NCBI GenBank assembly: GCA_026393755.1
Contig: JAPKZO010000016.1
Coordinates: forward strand, 1 to 34,698
Source: Acidobacteriota bacterium
GTDB lineage: Bacteria > Acidobacteriota > Vicinamibacteria > Vicinamibacterales > JAKQTR01
Direction of reading: 5' to 3'
Length of the DNA: 34,698 bases
The notes under the pieces: model-generated
Told to the model about the DNA's origin: nothing
What the model saw: only the letters and a program-made list of their open reading frames with translations
The model's database searches: none
Made by a program: the position numbers and the translations under genes
Shown here: positions 32,328-34,698 of the stretch, piece by piece
How positions within the stretch are numbered: the first letter of the stretch is position 1
Layout: the number at the start of each line of letters is the position of its first letter

Positions 32328-33575
32328 ATGCGCAAGGTTGGAATTGTGGGCGCGGGCATCACCGAATGCCGGGGCCGCTGGGTCGAGGCCACCTACTGGG
32401 AACTCTTCCAGATGGCGGTGCGACGCACGCTCGACGACGCCAAGATGAAGACCGAGGAAATCGACTCGGTCGTGTACGGCATCTACAACGACATCTTCGA
32501 GCACCAGGCCATTCCCGAGAGCGCTCTCACGGGCCTGATCGGGATGGCGAACAAACCGGGCACCCGCGTGACGAGCGGAGGCGCGACGGGCTTCTACGCG
32601 ATGCGCACCGCGTACATGGAAGTCGCGAGCGGGGTCTCGGAGACAGTGCTGTGCGTCGGTGGCGAAAAGGCCACGGACTGTTTCGATCCTCGATCGCAGA
32701 CCGCGACGCCGATGGTCATCGACACGATCGCGAAGTCCTGGGATCCGTTCTTTGAGTACCCGCTTGGCGCGACGGCCAGCGACTCGTACATGCAGATGTG
32801 CATGGGGTACAACGACAGCTTCCCCGGCGACATCGGCGACTCGCGCGTGCGCGCGCAGATCGTCGAGCGGCTGTGCCGGCAGGGAAACCGCAATCCCTAC
32901 GCCCAGCGCCGCGACGAGACGGTGACCGCCGAGCAGGTGATGGCCTCGCGCTGGATTATCGCCCCGTTCCTCCGCCTCCTCGAGACGTGCATGTACACCG
33001 AGGGTGCGGGCGGGATCATCTTCGCCTCGGAGAAGAAGACCCGCGAGATCTGCGAGCGCACAGGACAGCCGCCGATCTGGGTCAAGGGCGTGGGTGCGGC
33101 GAACGAATCCTACGCGACCGGACGTGGCAGCTACTACAAGCCTCTCGACCGCATCGTGTCCGACCGGCTCGCCGCCGAGCGCGCGTATGCGATGGCGGGC
33201 GTGACGCCTGCCGACATCCAGATCGTCGAGCTCCACGACGCGTTCGTGGCGCAGTTGATGATCACGATGGGCGAGATGGGGTTCGTCCCGATCGGGAAGA
33301 CGCGCCGGCTCATCGACGACGGGGTCATGGCCGACATCCGCCAGCTCGGCGACGACAAGCGTCCACCGAAGGGACAGGTGCTGATCAATCCTTCGGGAGG
33401 CCTGATCTTCGGGGGACACTTCGTGGGAGGCTCGAACATGTTCTCCATGTGGTCTCTGCGACGCGAGATGATCACCAGACAAATGGAACTGGGCATGATC
33501 CACGGCACCGGCGCGATCAATGCGGTGTTCGGCGGCGCGATGGTGGTCGAGCTCGACAAGGGAGGTGTGAAGTGA
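32328..33575 (+). CDS. Thiolase-fold protein without catalytic cysteine, partner of a DUF35 protein (Ltp2/SCP-x-like)
   Basis: 415 aa from ATG 32328, with AAGGAGGT upstream. The fold is of the SCP-x/lipid-transfer thiolase group: KVGIVGAGITECRGRW start, AYMEVASGVSETVLCVGGEK, ELHDAF (histidine block), NPSGGLIFGGHFVGGS and NAVFGGAMVVEL at the C-terminus. In true thiolases the nucleophile motif is near RVENACASG; here it is RVTSGGATG with Gly85 at the cysteine position. The C-terminal cysteine is also absent (VFGGA). It cannot use the classical thiolase mechanism. Mycobacterial Ltp2, also Cys-less and DUF35-bound, is a retro-aldolase of steroid side chains, so an aldolase-like acyl-CoA role is a reasonable guess. 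It overlaps the next gene by GTGA. Confidence 0.85.
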   Translation: MRKVGIVGAGITECRGRWVEATYWELFQMAVRRTLDDAKMKTEEIDSVVYGIYNDIFEHQAIPESALTGLIGMANKPGTRVTSGGATGFYAMRTAYMEVASGVSETVLCVGGEKATDCFDPRSQTATPMVIDTIAKSWDPFFEYPLGATASDSYMQMCMGYNDSFPGDIGDSRVRAQIVERLCRQGNRNPYAQRRDETVTAEQVMASRWIIAPFLRLLETCMYTEGAGGIIFASEKKTREICERTGQPPIWVKGVGAANESYATGRGSYYKPLDRIVSDRLAAERAYAMAGVTPADIQIVELHDAFVAQLMITMGEMGFVPIGKTRRLIDDGVMADIRQLGDDKRPPKGQVLINPSGGLIFGGHFVGGSNMFSMWSLRREMITRQMELGMIHGTGAINAVFGGAMVVELDKGGVK

Positions 33576-34567
33576 GCAAGCAACCGGTGCCGGCTCTGCC
33601 GCTGGACTTCAATCTGCCCAAGCAGACGTCGGAGCTCACGGGGAAGGACCAGCAGACGTACCTGCAGTTCACCACTCACATGGTGACGTTCTACAAGCAG
33701 ACGTATGGAGAACTTTCGCGCTTTTTCCTCGCGCTGCGCGCAGGGAAGCTGCTCGGCAGCCAGTGTCCGACGTGCGGCCAGGTGATGGTGCCCGCGGCGA
33801 CCTGGCATTGCCCCGCGTGCAACTTCGTCGAGATGAAGGAAGTGTATCTCCCCCATCGAGGCATGCTGGCGGCGACCGCGCCAATCACCATCTTCCCGTC
33901 CGCGTCGTTTATCGGCGATGCCCCCTTCTGTCGCGGTTACGTGGACATCGCGCGGAATGCGCCGGCCGCGTCGTTCCTGCCGTGCCGGCTGCAGACGACC
34001 ACGGGGCTCCCGCGGCCAGGGATCTTCGTGAAAGGCATCGAGGTCAAACTGGTCTTCGAAGACGATCGCGTGGGATCGATTCGGGACATCTTCTGCGTGC
34101 CGGCTTCCGAGCTGACCGCGGAGCAGCTCGCGAAGGAGCCGCTCTTCGCCTCGGAGCTCAGCTTCGAATCCCCGAAGATGCCCGACGTGAAGCGCGACCC
34201 GGCGCTGACGACAGCGCGCAACACCGCCGTCGCCGCCATGCGGAAATTGGCGGGCGGCATCGAACGCAGCCCGCGCGCCCAGAAGGACCTCGGCGATCGG
34301 ACGCACGCGATCGGCGTCAAGACGGGCGGCGGCGATTTCGGTCTGTACGTGGCCAGGCAGCGTATCCGCATCGAGGACACGCTGCCGAAGACAGCGGACT
34401 TCGTCATGGTGGCCGACGATCCGCAGGTGTTCATTCGCTGGGTGGAAGATGGATCGTTGACCGACGCGGCCGTCGAGGGGTCGCTCTGGCTCCCGAACCG
34501 TGCGGCCTTTGGAGTGCTGCCTGTCCTCGATCGGCTCCCGCGTTCGGTGCGCCGCGACGCGCGCTGA
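33572..34567 (+). CDS. Zinc-ribbon/OB-fold (DUF35) acyl-CoA-associated protein with a C-terminal extension
   Basis: 331 aa from GTG 33572, overlapping the thiolase-fold gene by 4 bp, with GGAGGTG upstream. After an N-terminal helical part (FTTHMVTFYKQTYGELSRFFLALRAGKL), which resembles the DUF35 N-terminal helix, comes the rubredoxin-like zinc ribbon CPTCGQVMVPAATWHCPAC (four cysteines). The OB-fold follows (EVYLPHRGMLAATAPITI...PGIFVKGIEVKLVFEDDRVGSI). Most DUF35 proteins end near here, but this one carries about 140 more residues. The end, DFVMVADDPQVFIRWVEDGSLTDAAVEGSLWL, hints at an SCP2-like sterol/lipid-binding domain. DUF35 proteins bring the CoA substrate to their thiolase-fold partner. 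Confidence 0.83.
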   Translation: MSKQPVPALPLDFNLPKQTSELTGKDQQTYLQFTTHMVTFYKQTYGELSRFFLALRAGKLLGSQCPTCGQVMVPAATWHCPACNFVEMKEVYLPHRGMLAATAPITIFPSASFIGDAPFCRGYVDIARNAPAASFLPCRLQTTTGLPRPGIFVKGIEVKLVFEDDRVGSIRDIFCVPASELTAEQLAKEPLFASELSFESPKMPDVKRDPALTTARNTAVAAMRKLAGGIERSPRAQKDLGDRTHAIGVKTGGGDFGLYVARQRIRIEDTLPKTADFVMVADDPQVFIRWVEDGSLTDAAVEGSLWLPNRAAFGVLPVLDRLPRSVRRDAR

Positions 34568-34611
34568 CGATCGGCGGTGGGTTCGAAGCCTGAGGCGATG
34601 GGAATGTGGCT

Positions 34612-34636
34612 GCCGGTCCGCGCTGCGCGGACCGGC
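34612..34636 (+). terminator. Stem-loop after the DUF35 gene
   Basis: A perfect 11-bp stem, GCCGGTCCGCG and CGCGGACCGGC, with a 3-base loop, 45 bp after the stop. There is no T-run, so it is a GC-rich terminator or 3'-stabilising hairpin. The rest of the window to 34698 shows nothing coding. Confidence 0.45.
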
Positions 34637-34698
34637 GCCGTACCGGCGATTGACTGCCGGGCTGGCGGCCTGAATCAACTCCACGTCGTTTTGGCGGA

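Noticed and set aside
1-34698. CRISPR arrays, rRNA genes, complete insertion sequences
   Set aside because: None seen: no regularly spaced identical repeats longer than the three 33-bp operator units, no rRNA-like sequence, and no transposase frame.

Overview
The window is a GC-rich bacterial chromosome segment, except for a visibly AT-richer island at about 29.63-29.73 kb. The gene set is a periplasmic CocE-type hydrolase, a purple-acid-phosphatase-like protein, a very large secreted tricorn-type S41 protease, a TonB-dependent receptor, a PEP-CTERM protein, a 2-oxoacid:ferredoxin oxidoreductase with a fused ferredoxin, and a DUF35/thiolase-fold pair. This mix fits a soil- or sediment-type Gram-negative bacterium, and Acidobacteriota (Vicinamibacteria-like) is my best guess. 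That is inference from gene content only; there is no rRNA or marker phylogeny here.

Layout. At 2-5093 (+ strand) are the C-terminal part of ClpA, a secreted aldose 1-epimerase and a secreted CocE/NonD hydrolase. At 8579-5158 (- strand) is a tight four-gene operon: a P-loop NTPase, then a fused ferredoxin + TPP (beta) subunit, the gamma subunit and the alpha subunit of a VorB-type 2-oxoacid:ferredoxin oxidoreductase. A lone metallophosphatase (10706-8805, -) and a half-size chromate transporter (10782-11342, +) follow. At 15827-11353 (-) is a second probable operon: a cupin, a secreted serine hydrolase, a ketoglutarate-semialdehyde-type aldehyde dehydrogenase and a tartronate-semialdehyde-reductase-type dehydrogenase. 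At 15980-21577 (+) are the tricorn-like protease and a TonB-dependent receptor, followed by a small duplicated scrap of the protease C-terminus, a lipoprotein (21885-22559) and a convergent sulfatase-fold lipoprotein (24582-22723, -).

The segment 24.6-29.36 kb is an accessory region bounded by tRNA-Leu. An intact tRNA-Leu(UAA) sits at 29269-29355 (-), and its 3' half is repeated exactly at 26190 (52 identical bases) and 24636 (47 identical bases), all in the same orientation. Between these scars lie a PEP-CTERM protein with a good sigma-54 promoter candidate, an integrase gene reduced to its first ~20 codons, a small secreted protein, a methyltransferase and two small membrane proteins. This looks like successive integrations at the 3' end of one tRNA gene, followed by decay.

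On the 5' side of the tRNA is a mobile mystery protein A/B pair (HTH regulator + Fic-domain protein, GTGA overlap). It is preceded by three 18-bp dyads, GATGC-N8-GCATC, spaced exactly 33 bp apart. The third dyad lies inside the spacer of a promoter whose predicted start is the A of the ATG, so the mRNA would be leaderless and autorepressed. This operator array is the most distinctive regulatory structure in the window.

The right end holds YihY-family and YtxH-like membrane genes (-). Divergent from them is a translationally coupled thiolase-fold/DUF35 pair in which the thiolase nucleophile cysteine is replaced by glycine. That resembles the Cys-less Ltp2/ChsH2 aldolase arrangement more than a true thiolase.
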